A stretch of 64,000 nt of DNA from Lachnospiraceae oral taxon 107 str. F0167 (GTDB lineage: Bacteria; Bacillota; Clostridia; Lachnospirales; Lachnospiraceae). The position numbers and the translations under genes are program-made. Position 1 is the stretch's first letter. Each line of letters starts with the position of its first letter. The stretch covers positions 284,044-348,043 of the forward strand of contig GL890583.1 in NCBI GenBank assembly GCA_000209465.1, read 5' to 3'. Under the pieces are notes generated by a model. That model searched no databases, was not told the DNA's origin, and saw only the letters and a list, made by a program, of their open reading frames with translations. Of this stretch, positions 35,077 to 44,323 are shown piece by piece.

Positions 35077-35694
35077 TTGGACGAGATTATTAAATATATT
35101 AAAACTAAGTATAACCCAATATCCATTATTGTATATGGCTCATATGCGAGCGGGACAAACAACTTAAACAGCGATTTTGATGCAATTGTTATCTCATATG
35201 ATTATGAAAGGTTTCATGATACATCATTTGTAGATGGAGTTGAGTTGGATGTATTTGTATATCCCTTGTCATATTTTGAAAGAGGGTATGAGCATAAGGA
35301 TTTTATTCAAATTTTGGATGGAATTATTATTACAGACAGCAATGGTATTGGAGAAAAACTACAAGAGGATGTTAAGGATTACTTTAGTAAAATAACGGTT
35401 AAGACAGATAATGAGATTCGGGCAAGTATAGACTGGTGTGTTAAAATGTTTGAGAGAGTGAAGAGAAATGACTGTGAGGGAATGTTTCGCTGGCATTGGG
35501 TATTGATTGACAGTTTAGAGATATTTTGCGACATAATGGATCAACCCTATCTTGGACCAAAAAAGTCATTGAAGTGGATGAAAGAAATACATCCCTTAGC
35601 CTTTAATTATTATAAAAAGGCACTTGAAAGTTTTGATATAGAATCTTTAAAAGGATGGATAACATATATAAAAAAACTGAATTATAAGGGATAA
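35077..35694 (+). CDS. Nucleotidyltransferase-domain protein
   Basis: 205 residues from the TTG at 35077, which has a strong GGAGGTGG site 8 bp upstream; the in-frame ATG at 35053 has none. The polymerase-beta fold signature is YGSYASGTNNLNSDFDAIV (GS-x9-D-x-D form). The C-terminal ~110 residues are helical. The fold is shared by aminoglycoside nucleotidyltransferases and MNT-type antitoxins/toxins; no HEPN partner is adjacent, so the substrate is unknown. Confidence 0.75.
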   Translation: MDEIIKYIKTKYNPISIIVYGSYASGTNNLNSDFDAIVISYDYERFHDTSFVDGVELDVFVYPLSYFERGYEHKDFIQILDGIIITDSNGIGEKLQEDVKDYFSKITVKTDNEIRASIDWCVKMFERVKRNDCEGMFRWHWVLIDSLEIFCDIMDQPYLGPKKSLKWMKEIHPLAFNYYKKALESFDIESLKGWITYIKKLNYKG

Positions 35695-35880
35695 TTTTTG
35701 GATATGAAAAAGTATAGGAGATTTTGAAAGAGCAATCACACAGAAAATATATCATAATATTTTAATTTGATTATAAATATATAATGATGTATAATGAAGC
35801 CATATATTAAATATCTACAAAAATGCTTGATTATAAAGTTTGAAGATAAATATATAAATAAAAAAGAAGGAGTAAAATTT

Positions 35881-36120
35881 ATGATTTGGTCCATTATTGT
35901 AGGAGGCATTATAGGTTTTATTGCAGGAGAGATTACCAAAAAAGGCAGTGCAATGGGTATAGTCGCTAATGTAATTGCAGGTTTACTAGGCTCCTCTGTA
36001 GGTCAGGCACTATTTGGAAAATGGGGGCCAAGCCTTGCAGGAATGTCATTAATTCCTTCTATTCTGGGTGCTGTAATTGTTATTGCTGTTGTATCATATT
36101 TCCTTGGTAAAAAGGGGTAG
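35881..36120 (+). CDS. GlsB/YeaQ/YmgE-family membrane protein
   Basis: 79 residues from the ATG at 35881 (GAAGGAG site). Three membrane helices, Gly-rich: SIIVGGIIGFIAGEI, ANVIAGLLGSSVG and LGAVIVIAVVSYFLG. Typical transglycosylase-associated/stress membrane protein. Function uncertain; the family is induced by envelope or acid stress in several bacteria. Confidence 0.88.
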   Translation: MIWSIIVGGIIGFIAGEITKKGSAMGIVANVIAGLLGSSVGQALFGKWGPSLAGMSLIPSILGAVIVIAVVSYFLGKKG

Positions 36121-36140
36121 AAGTTTAAAATAATTATTAA

Positions 36141-36175
36141 AGGGCGTGAAAATGATTTAATATTTTCACGCCCTT
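36141..36175 (+). terminator. Intrinsic terminator after the GlsB-like gene
   Basis: GGGCGTGAAAAT pairing with ATTTTCACGCCC, loop of 8, then TTGTTATTT. 12-bp perfect stem. Confidence 0.8.
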
Positions 36176-36281
36176 GTTATTTACGGAAATCAGTAAATGA
36201 ATTAAGACTTGGTGATAATCGAAAATTAATAAGTAGAAAATTATCTAAAGTTATTGAATAAAATTATATAGAGGAATAAAA

Positions 36282-36653
36282 ATGGAAAAGATGAATGAAG
36301 TTTTAGAGAACATGAATATAATGACTTTTGAAACAGTCAATGAATTACATGAGTGGTTATTGGAAAATGAAAAAACATCAGATGGTATTTGGGTGAAGAT
36401 ATTTAAAACCAAAAGTAAGGTCAAGTCAGTAAAGTTCCATGAGGTGTTGGAAGAAGGTTTATGCTTTGGTTGGAGCGAAAGCATGAGATATTCTTATGAT
36501 GAGTTATCATATTTACAGAAATTTACTCCTAGAAAGGGTAAGAAGACACAGTCTGAAAGAAACTTAAATCTGGTAAAGAAACTGGAGAGTGAAAATAGGA
36601 TGAGAGAATCCGGATATATTGCATTGGGGCTTAAAGGTAAAAAACAATCTTAA
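36282..36653 (+). CDS. YdeI/OmdA-family protein
   Basis: 123 residues. Signature of the YdeI/OmpD-associated family: NELHEWLLENEKTSDGIWVK, then VLEEGLCFGWSESMR and LQKFTPRKGKKTQSERN. The family is linked to resistance to some antimicrobial peptides in Bacillus, but the molecular function is unknown. Stand-alone, with GAGG upstream of the ATG. A TM segment is absent. Confidence 0.8.
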   Translation: MEKMNEVLENMNIMTFETVNELHEWLLENEKTSDGIWVKIFKTKSKVKSVKFHEVLEEGLCFGWSESMRYSYDELSYLQKFTPRKGKKTQSERNLNLVKKLESENRMRESGYIALGLKGKKQS

Positions 36654-36940
36654 CATAACTATGTTCTAGAATAAACAGTAACATTTTAATCACAGATATT
36701 ATATACTATTATTATATTATAATAATCTACAAATTTTGAGGGAGATGTATGAAAAGAACATTTTCATTTAAATATGGATAAACTTGAGGTGGACAATCAT
36801 GTATTTAATGATATTATGCAAAAAGAAATAGAGAGAATAAATAAAAAGAGAGTTTTACTTACAAAAGGTGACATATAAAAGCAGGGTTTTATATTTAACA
36901 GTATATTTATAAAAAAAGTCAAAAATTGATAATAAAAAAC
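36654..36940. other. Intergenic region before clpB
   Basis: A/T-rich. A 34-codon frame at 36775-36879 (MDKLEVDNHVF start) has no clear family; it may be a relic. A stretch AAAGTCAAAAATTGAT (about 36914-36929) resembles half of a CtsR heat-shock site, not convincing alone. Confidence 0.4.
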
Positions 36941-36969
36941 TTGACAAAGAAATAGTTGGCTGTTATAGT
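36941..36969 (+). promoter_or_regulatory. Promoter of clpB
   Basis: Perfect TTGACA at 36941-36946, TATAGT at 36964-36969, 17-bp spacer. AGGTGGTGA ribosome binding site at about 36992. Confidence 0.8.
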
Positions 36970-37006
36970 ACATGTATAACAAAGATAAAATAAAGGTGGT
37001 GATATA

Positions 37007-39598
37007 ATGAATATTAGCAAATTTACGCAAAAGTCCATTGAAGCGGTTCAAAATATGGAGAAGGTTGCCGCTACTCATGGCAATCAGCAAATAGAACAAA
37101 TACATTTATTGGCATCACTATTAGATATAGACGGATCATTGATAGTTAATCTTATTAAAAAGATGGGTATCAATGAAAACGAGTTCAGAAATGAAGTGGA
37201 GTCCGCTTTGGAAAAGCTTCCAAAGGTAAGCGGCGGTAAAACCTATATCAGTAATGATTTAAATAAGGTACTTATTACAGCAGAGGATGTCGCAAAGAGT
37301 ATGGGAGATGAATATGTTTCTGTTGAGCATATTTTTCTGAATATTTTGGAGAATCCTTCATCTAATGTTGCACAAATTTTTAGAATATACGGCATTGATA
37401 AGAATAAGTTTTTGCAGGTGCTTTCAGAGGTAAGAGGAAATCAAAGAGTGGTTTCCGATAATCCTGAGGCTACCTATGATACATTAAATAAATACGGATA
37501 TGATCTTGTTGAGCGTGCCAGAGCTCAAAAGCTTGATCCTGTTATCGGAAGAGACAGCGAGATAAGAAATGTTATAAGGATTCTTAGCCGAAAAACAAAG
37601 AACAATCCTGTACTTATAGGTGAGCCCGGTGTAGGTAAGACTGCCGTAGTTGAAGGGCTTGCAGGCAGAATAGTAGCAGGAGATGTACCTAATAATTTAA
37701 AGGATAAAAAGCTTTTTGCACTGGATATGGGTACTCTTATTGCAGGTGCCAAGTACAGAGGTGAGTTTGAGGAGAGATTAAAGGCGGTACTTGATGAAGT
37801 TAAAAAATCAAATGGAGAGACAATTCTTTTTATAGATGAGCTTCATACAATAGTGGGCGCAGGTAAGACCGAGGGTAGCATGGATGCCGGAAATATGCTA
37901 AAGCCTATGCTTGCAAGAGGTGAGCTCCATTGTATAGGTGCTACAACACTTGATGAATACAGAAAGTATATTGAGAAGGATCCTGCGCTTGAAAGAAGAT
38001 TCCAGCCTGTTTTGGTAGAGGAGCCTTCTGTAGAAGATACTATATCCATACTTCGTGGACTTAAGGAAAGATATGAGAGTTATCATGGGGTTAAGATAAC
38101 CGACGGTGCTTTGGTAAGTGCCGCTGTACTCTCTGACAGGTATATAAGCGACAGATTTTTACCTGATAAGGCTATAGACCTTGTGGATGAAGCCTGTGCA
38201 CTTATAAAGACGGAGCTTAATTCCGTTCCTACAGAGATAGATGAACTGTCAAGACGTCAGATGCAGCTGCAGATAGAAGAAACTGCACTTAAGAAAGAGA
38301 ATGACAATCTTTCAAAGGAAAGACTTGAAGCTTTGCAAAAGGAACTTGCTGAAGTAAATGATGAGCTTAATGAGGCAAAGTCAAAATGGGAAAATGAGAA
38401 AAAAAGTGTTGAAGGTCTGGCTAAACTCAGAGTAGAGATAGATGAGGTAAACAGACAGATAAATGCCGCAAAGCAAAACTATGACTTAAATAAGGCGGCT
38501 GAACTTCAATACGGAAAACTTCCGGAACTTCAAAAAAAGCTTCAAACAGAGGAAGAAAATGTTAAAAAAGAAGACCTTAGTCTTCTTAGAGAATCCGTTA
38601 CGGATGAAGAGATTGCAAGAATTATCTCAAGATGGACAAACATTCCTGTTTCAAAACTAAGTGAGAGTGAAAGAGAAAAGACTCTTCACCTCGGAGATAC
38701 TTTACATGAGAGAGTAATAGGGCAGGATGAGGCGGTTGAGAAGGTTACTGATGCTATAATTCGTTCAAGAGCAGGTATTAAAGATCCTTCAAAACCTATA
38801 GGTTCATTTCTTTTCCTCGGACCTACAGGTGTAGGTAAAACAGAACTTGCAAAATCACTTGCCAAGGCACTCTTTGATGATGAAAACAATATGATAAGAA
38901 TCGATATGAGCGAATATATGGAGAAATTCTCCGTGAGCAGACTTATAGGAGCTCCTCCGGGATATGTGGGATATGACGAGGGTGGACAGCTTACAGAAGC
39001 TGTAAGAAGAAAACCTTATTCAGTTGTACTGTTTGATGAGGTGGAAAAAGCGCATCCGGATGTATTTAATGTGTTATTGCAGGTATTGGATGACGGCAGG
39101 GTAACGGATTCACTTGGTAAGACTGTGGACTTTAAAAATACCATTATCATAATGACATCAAATATCGGTTCCGGATATTTGCTTGAGGGTATCAATACAT
39201 ATGGTGATATCAGTGAGGAAGCAAGAGAAAAGGTAAATGCAGAGCTTAGAAACAGCTTCAGACCGGAGTTCTTAAACAGACTTGATGAAATCATTATGTT
39301 TAAGCCGCTTACAAAGGATAATATAGGAAATATAATCAATCTGTTGATGGATGAACTTAATGAAAGACTTGAGAGCAAGGAGCTCAAGGTGGAATTAAGT
39401 GATGCAGCCAAAGACTTTATTATTGAGAAGGGTTATGATCCCGCATATGGTGCAAGACCTCTAAAGAGATATCTTCAAAAAAATGTAGAAACTATGGTTG
39501 CAAAGCTCATCCTTTCAGATAATGAGTTAAAGTCAAAGGATATAATATATATTGACCTTGATCCTTATAATGAGCTGACGGCAAGTGTAAAAAAATAG
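37007..39598 (+). CDS. clpB: Protein disaggregase ClpB
   Basis: 863 residues, full length. N-domain ([16 protein letters not shown]). First AAA+ module: Walker [16 protein letters not shown], Walker [15 protein letters not shown]. Coiled-coil middle domain at ~410-530 (long Lys/Glu-rich heptads). Second module: [33 protein letters not shown], and C-terminal [13 protein letters not shown]. Rescues aggregated protein with DnaK. Strong own promoter; a single-gene transcript ends at a good terminator. Confidence 0.97.
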   Translation: MNISKFTQKSIEAVQNMEKVAATHGNQQIEQIHLLASLLDIDGSLIVNLIKKMGINENEFRNEVESALEKLPKVSGGKTYISNDLNKVLITAEDVAKSMGDEYVSVEHIFLNILENPSSNVAQIFRIYGIDKNKFLQVLSEVRGNQRVVSDNPEATYDTLNKYGYDLVERARAQKLDPVIGRDSEIRNVIRILSRKTKNNPVLIGEPGVGKTAVVEGLAGRIVAGDVPNNLKDKKLFALDMGTLIAGAKYRGEFEERLKAVLDEVKKSNGETILFIDELHTIVGAGKTEGSMDAGNMLKPMLARGELHCIGATTLDEYRKYIEKDPALERRFQPVLVEEPSVEDTISILRGLKERYESYHGVKITDGALVSAAVLSDRYISDRFLPDKAIDLVDEACALIKTELNSVPTEIDELSRRQMQLQIEETALKKENDNLSKERLEALQKELAEVNDELNEAKSKWENEKKSVEGLAKLRVEIDEVNRQINAAKQNYDLNKAAELQYGKLPELQKKLQTEEENVKKEDLSLLRESVTDEEIARIISRWTNIPVSKLSESEREKTLHLGDTLHERVIGQDEAVEKVTDAIIRSRAGIKDPSKPIGSFLFLGPTGVGKTELAKSLAKALFDDENNMIRIDMSEYMEKFSVSRLIGAPPGYVGYDEGGQLTEAVRRKPYSVVLFDEVEKAHPDVFNVLLQVLDDGRVTDSLGKTVDFKNTIIIMTSNIGSGYLLEGINTYGDISEEAREKVNAELRNSFRPEFLNRLDEIIMFKPLTKDNIGNIINLLMDELNERLESKELKVELSDAAKDFIIEKGYDPAYGARPLKRYLQKNVETMVAKLILSDNELKSKDIIYIDLDPYNELTASVKK

Positions 39599-39605
39599 AA
39601 TTTAT

Positions 39606-39634
39606 AAAAAGAGTCGGAAAACCGACTCTTTTTT
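39606..39634 (+). terminator. Intrinsic terminator after clpB
   Basis: AAAAGAGTCGG, loop AAAA, CCGACTCTTTT plus T-run. Strong. Confidence 0.88.
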
Positions 39635-39774
39635 AGTATGTAAAAATATTCTATTAGTGGTATAATGAAAAATTAGTGATATAATAAAGAAAATTACAAA
39701 TAATTTGATGATTACAGTTGCTAAGTGTAGAATAATGTGATATTTAGCTCTGTAATTAATATACCGGGAGTTAT

Positions 39775-41253
39775 ATGTTTGATTTTTTACGAACAGGTCA
39801 AATAGGATTTGTTCATTTATTCTATCTGAATTTAATATTGTCTATTGTAATTATTTTTTTTCAAAGGCGAGATCCGAGGACAGTATGGACATGGATTTTA
39901 GTACTTAATTTTCTTCCGATTATAGGAATAGTACTATATTTGTTGATAGGACAGGATTATAGGAAGTCTAAGATGTTTAAGATGAAGACATTGGATGACA
40001 GAATAAGAAAAGCCGCTATAAAGCAGGAGGATTTTTTTACAAGTAATGAAAATATAGTGAATGATTCCTATGCAAAGGAATACCAAAGACTGATGCAATA
40101 CAATCTGTCATCAGGAGGTTCTTTGGTGACTATGAAGAATTCAATGGATATATTTAAGGACGGAAATGATAAATTTGATGCATTGATTAATGATATAAAG
40201 AATGCAAAGGAATATATTCATCTGCAATATTATATTATAAAACAGGATTATCTTTTTTTAAAAATTGTTAAGGAGCTTATCAAAAAGTCTGATGAGGGTG
40301 TAGAGGTAAGAGTGCTGTTTGACGGAATGGGCGGAAGATTTATGTCAAAGAAGATTCTGGCAAATATGAAGGCACATAGTATCAAAATAGGCACCTTTTT
40401 TCCTGCGACTTTAGGAAAGATAAATTTTCGTATAAATTACAGAAACCATAGAAAGATAGCGGTAATAGACGGTAAAATAGGCTATGTCGGAGGCTTTAAT
40501 ATCGGAAAAGAATATGTGGACGGTTCAAAAAGGTTCGGACATTGGAGGGATACACATTTAAGAATAGTCGGAGAAGCTGTAAACGGGCTTGAATTAAGAT
40601 TTGGACTGGATTGGAGATATGCAACCAAAGAGGATCTGTTTGTAAATGACAGATATTTTACACAATTGGAGAAGATGGATTTTGTGCCCGATAAAGATGA
40701 TAATATCTTAAGGATGCAAATAATATCCAGCGGTCCCGACTCGGAAACCAAGCTTATAAGGGATAATTATATAGAGATTATAAACCGTGCAAAGGATCAT
40801 ATATATATACATACGCCATACTTTGTGCCTGATGATGCATTTATGAGTGCGCTCAATATTGCAGCAAGATCGGGAGTTGATGTAAGGCTTATGATACCAT
40901 GTATGCCGGATCATCCCTTTGTATATTCGGCGACTTTGAGTTGGGCAGGAACACTTCTTGAAGCCGGAGGAAAAGTATATAGATATGAGAACGGTTTTTT
41001 ACATGCAAAATCTGTAATGGCAGACGGCAAGGTGGCATGTGTAGGAACCGCAAATATGGATATAAGAAGCTTTGAGCTGAACTTTGAAGTAAATGCCATG
41101 ATTTATGATGAGGAGGCGGCTGTTGAGCTTGAAGATAATTTTATGAGGGACATTTATTATTCAAAGGAGTACACATTAAGTATGTATAAGAATCGCTCAC
41201 TTGTTCAAAGAATTAAAGAACAGATAAGCAGACTCCTTAGTCCATTATTATAG
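39775..41253 (+). CDS. cls: Cardiolipin synthase
   Basis: 492 residues, two N-terminal membrane helices (FYLNLILSIVIIFF and WTWILVLNFLPIIGIVLYLLIG). Two phospholipase-D HKD motifs: HRKIAVIDGKIGYVGGFNIG and HAKSVMADGKVACVGTANMD. Joins two phosphatidylglycerol molecules to cardiolipin. The CGGGAG site is just upstream. First gene of a same-strand run cls-plsC-pheA-DUF815-ppx-ppk1 with gaps of only 6-26 bp. Confidence 0.95.
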   Translation: MFDFLRTGQIGFVHLFYLNLILSIVIIFFQRRDPRTVWTWILVLNFLPIIGIVLYLLIGQDYRKSKMFKMKTLDDRIRKAAIKQEDFFTSNENIVNDSYAKEYQRLMQYNLSSGGSLVTMKNSMDIFKDGNDKFDALINDIKNAKEYIHLQYYIIKQDYLFLKIVKELIKKSDEGVEVRVLFDGMGGRFMSKKILANMKAHSIKIGTFFPATLGKINFRINYRNHRKIAVIDGKIGYVGGFNIGKEYVDGSKRFGHWRDTHLRIVGEAVNGLELRFGLDWRYATKEDLFVNDRYFTQLEKMDFVPDKDDNILRMQIISSGPDSETKLIRDNYIEIINRAKDHIYIHTPYFVPDDAFMSALNIAARSGVDVRLMIPCMPDHPFVYSATLSWAGTLLEAGGKVYRYENGFLHAKSVMADGKVACVGTANMDIRSFELNFEVNAMIYDEEAAVELEDNFMRDIYYSKEYTLSMYKNRSLVQRIKEQISRLLSPLL

Positions 41254-41273
41254 AAAATAAGAGGTAGATTTAA

Positions 41274-42017
41274 ATGATAAGATTTATTTTGGTGGCGCTT
41301 AGCCTTATTATATATTTGGTATTTTTTATACCGGTAATGCTTATTTTATTACTGGTAAAAAGATTCAGACCTGATATTTCATCAGGTATTGCACAGACAA
41401 TGGTAAGAAATATATTTAAGCTTTTATTGTTCTTTTCAGGGGCAAGAGTGGAAGTCAGAGGAAGGGAGAATATACCAAATGACAGCGGAGTTCTGTTTGT
41501 AAGTAATCATAGAAGTTATTTTGATATTCTTGCAGGGTATGGCTATACATATAAAAAGATCGGATTTGTAGCAAAATATGAGATGATAAATGTGCCTTTA
41601 TTAAGGCAATGGATGGATTTGATAAATTGCCTTTTCTTAAACAGAGAGGATATAAAACAGGGTTTAAAGACGATACTACTTGGTGTGGAGAAAGTAAAGT
41701 CGGGTGTTTCAATCTGGATATGTCCGGAGGGTACAAGAAACTTAAATGCTGATGTAACAGATGTAAAAGAATTTAAAGAAGGATCATTAAAGATAGCTGA
41801 AAAGGGTAAAGTTCCCATTGTTCCTGTGGCTATATACGGTACCTATGAGATATGGGAAAAGCATCTGCCATTTATAAAGAGCAGTAAAGTTATAATGGAA
41901 TACGGAGAGCCGATTATTATATCTGAGCTTTCGGATGAGGAAAAAAAGAAACTTGGAGCTTATACCAGAGACAAGATAGTAAATATGCTTGAAAATATGG
42001 CAAAGGAAAATAGATAG
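41274..42017 (+). CDS. plsC: 1-acyl-glycerol-3-phosphate acyltransferase (PlsC family)
   Basis: 247 residues, N-terminal membrane helices (FILVALSLIIYLVFFIPVML). Acyltransferase motifs NHRSYFDI (HX4D) and CPEGTRN (EGTR). Makes phosphatidic acid from lysophosphatidic acid. With pgsA and cls it supplies membrane lipid. 20 bp after cls, 15 bp before pheA start. Confidence 0.92.
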   Translation: MIRFILVALSLIIYLVFFIPVMLILLLVKRFRPDISSGIAQTMVRNIFKLLLFFSGARVEVRGRENIPNDSGVLFVSNHRSYFDILAGYGYTYKKIGFVAKYEMINVPLLRQWMDLINCLFLNREDIKQGLKTILLGVEKVKSGVSIWICPEGTRNLNADVTDVKEFKEGSLKIAEKGKVPIVPVAIYGTYEIWEKHLPFIKSSKVIMEYGEPIIISELSDEEKKKLGAYTRDKIVNMLENMAKENR

Positions 42018-42032
42018 GAAATTTTGAGCGGT

Positions 42033-43013
42033 ATGCAAAAATTGGAAGAAATAAAGTCACAGCTTGATACTTTAGATGAAGATATACTGAAACTTATTGA
42101 TAAAAAAAGAGAGCTTTCAAAACTTATATCAAAGTCAAGATATGAGGAAGCGGATATAGGTTTTAAATGCAGAGAATATAGGGACTTTAATATAAAAAAG
42201 GTGGTTTATCAAGGTGTGGAAGGTGCATACTCACATATAGTTACAAAAAAGCTCTTTCCTGATATAAATACAGAGAATGTAAATACTTTTGAAGATGCGA
42301 TAAAGGAAGTTCTGGATGGGAATGCACTTTATTGTGTAGTACCTATTGAAAATTCATCTGCAGGAATTGTAACAGATGTTTATGACTTGCTTTTAAAAAA
42401 GGATGTAGTTATTGTGGCGGAATATGATTTGCATATAAGTCACTGTCTTCTTGGAACAAAGGATGCCGATATAGAAGATATAAAAACAGTATACTCACAT
42501 CCTCAGGCACTTATGCAATGTGCCTCTTATCTTAGAGAGCATACGGATTGGAGTCAGGTAAGTTTTTTAAATACTGCAGTTTCGGCAAAAAAAGTAAAAG
42601 ATGATAATAGTAAGGCACAGGCTGCAATTGCCTCAGAGCTTTCCGCAAATATATATGATTTAAAGATTTTAGACAGAGGTATTAACAGAAATTCAAATAA
42701 TACAACAAGATTTGTAGTGCTCAGTAAGGAGAAGATTTTTTCCGATAGTTCAAATAAGCTGAGTCTTATTTTGGAACTGCCGCATGAAAAGGGAATGCTC
42801 TATAATATTTTGGGTATTTTTGTACTGAACGGTTTAAACCTGGTAAAGATTGAGTCAAGGCCTATACCTGAAAAGACTTTTGAGTACAGGTTTTTTATCG
42901 ATATTGAGGGGAATCTTAATTCACCCAATGTTTCAAATGTACTTGAGATACTGAAAGAAAAAGTACCTTTTTTAAAGGTTTTAGGAAATTATTGTTCAAA
43001 TAAGAGCATTTAG
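42033..43013 (+). CDS. pheA: Prephenate dehydratase with a shortened chorismate-mutase-like N-terminus
   Basis: 326 residues from the ATG at 42033; a TTG at 42024 with a nearby AGGAA is an alternative. Residues 1-~45 are the first helix of a chorismate mutase (EEIKSQLDTLDEDILKLIDK, KRELSKLISKSR). A chorismate mutase needs ~85-90 residues, and helices 2-3 are missing. Residues ~55-240 are prephenate dehydratase (VYQGVEGAYSH, IENSSAGIVTDVYD, NNTTRFVVLS); an ACT domain follows (GMLYNILGIFVLNGLNLVKIESRPI). Phe synthesis; likely Phe feedback via ACT. Confidence 0.9.
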   Translation: MQKLEEIKSQLDTLDEDILKLIDKKRELSKLISKSRYEEADIGFKCREYRDFNIKKVVYQGVEGAYSHIVTKKLFPDINTENVNTFEDAIKEVLDGNALYCVVPIENSSAGIVTDVYDLLLKKDVVIVAEYDLHISHCLLGTKDADIEDIKTVYSHPQALMQCASYLREHTDWSQVSFLNTAVSAKKVKDDNSKAQAAIASELSANIYDLKILDRGINRNSNNTTRFVVLSKEKIFSDSSNKLSLILELPHEKGMLYNILGIFVLNGLNLVKIESRPIPEKTFEYRFFIDIEGNLNSPNVSNVLEILKEKVPFLKVLGNYCSNKSI

Positions 43014-43035
43014 TCTTTTTACAAAAAGGAGAGAT

Positions 43036-44310
43036 ATGTACAGTATAAAATCATATAAAAATTTAAAAATTAATGAATTGATACTATATAGAGATTTTAA
43101 GTTTGAGGATACTGTAAGAGCATTTTGCGCTTTGGATAAAAACAGTAGCAATATCGGAGAAACTATATCCGGTCTACTTGAAATAGCGGGAGAGTACGGT
43201 CTTTATGGAAATCTTTGGCAAAATATTTTATCGCTGGTACTGGCATATCATGAAAATGTATATTCAAAGGCGACAGAAATAATCGGTAAAACATCCGGCA
43301 GTATAAATACTTTTGCATTACATGATTTTAAAATATTTAAAGAGCTGTTTGATTTTATACCGAGTATTGACAATCTTCTTTTAAAGGAGATATATGATTA
43401 TCAGGGAGACGGCAGAGAGTCAAAGCTTGTAAATACCAGAGTAAGAGACAGGATATTAAAATTGTCAAAGCAGCTTGCCTCTGCAAAATCTGATGAAGAT
43501 TTTAAGGATATTGTTACCGAATTTTATAAAGAATACGGAGTGGGTAAATTCGGTTTAAATAAAGCATTTCGTATAGAGGAAAGTAATGATTTAAACTCCG
43601 CAAATATTATACCTATTACAAGAGTCGAGCATGTATATTTAGATGATATTATAGGATATGAAAATCAAAAGAGAAAGCTTGCACAAAATACCGAGAATTT
43701 TATAAAGGGCAGACCTGCCAATAACTGTCTTTTATACGGGGATGCGGGAACAGGCAAGTCATCAAGTGTAAAAGCTATTGTAAATGAGTATTATGATAAG
43801 GGGCTTAGAATTATAGAGATTTATAAGCATCAGTTCAGATACTTGTCTGATATTTTGGAGCAGATTAAGGACAGAAATTATAAATTTATAATATATATGG
43901 ATGATTTAAGTTTTGAGGAATCGGAACTGGAATATAAATACTTAAAAGCGATTTTGGAAGGAGGATTTGGAAGGAGACCGGAAAATGTACTGATATATGC
44001 TACAAGCAACAGAAGACATCTTATAAGAGAAAGCTTCAGGGATAAAACGGAAACAGATGATGAGCTTCACAGGCGTGATACTGTGGAGGAGAAACTTTCG
44101 CTTTCTGCAAGATTTGGTGAAAAGATTTATTACTCTTCACCAGATAAAAAAGAATTTAATAATATAGTACTCTCATTGGCTAAAAAATATAATATAAATA
44201 TGGAAAAAGAAGAGATACTGGCAAGAGCGAATATGTGGGAATTATCTCATGGAGGAATGTCAGGAAGAAGTGCAACACAGTTTATAATTTATTTACAAGG
44301 TCGGGAATAG
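43036..44310 (+). CDS. DUF815-family AAA ATPase
   Basis: 424 residues. C-terminal ATPase: IGYENQKRKLAQNTENF, Walker A YGDAGTGKSSS, Walker B FIIYMDDLSFEE, sensor YATSNRRHLIRE. The N-terminal ~190 residues are variable. Known as an ATP-binding protein of unknown role. It lies 22 bp after pheA and 13 bp before the ppx gene, so it may serve the polyphosphate genes; this is positional only. Confidence 0.85.
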   Translation: MYSIKSYKNLKINELILYRDFKFEDTVRAFCALDKNSSNIGETISGLLEIAGEYGLYGNLWQNILSLVLAYHENVYSKATEIIGKTSGSINTFALHDFKIFKELFDFIPSIDNLLLKEIYDYQGDGRESKLVNTRVRDRILKLSKQLASAKSDEDFKDIVTEFYKEYGVGKFGLNKAFRIEESNDLNSANIIPITRVEHVYLDDIIGYENQKRKLAQNTENFIKGRPANNCLLYGDAGTGKSSSVKAIVNEYYDKGLRIIEIYKHQFRYLSDILEQIKDRNYKFIIYMDDLSFEESELEYKYLKAILEGGFGRRPENVLIYATSNRRHLIRESFRDKTETDDELHRRDTVEEKLSLSARFGEKIYYSSPDKKEFNNIVLSLAKKYNINMEKEEILARANMWELSHGGMSGRSATQFIIYLQGRE

Positions 44311-44323
44311 ACTTGGAGAGCGT

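Noticed and set aside
35077..35694. MNT-HEPN toxin-antitoxin pair
   Set aside because: The nucleotidyltransferase fold fits, but there is no HEPN gene next to it.
36775..36879. 34-codon frame before clpB
   Set aside because: Too short, no recognisable family; perhaps a relic, not listed as a gene.
36905..36945. CtsR or CIRCE heat-shock site at clpB
   Set aside because: Only one half-site-like AAAGTCAAAAA is present; no clear direct repeat and no CIRCE palindrome.
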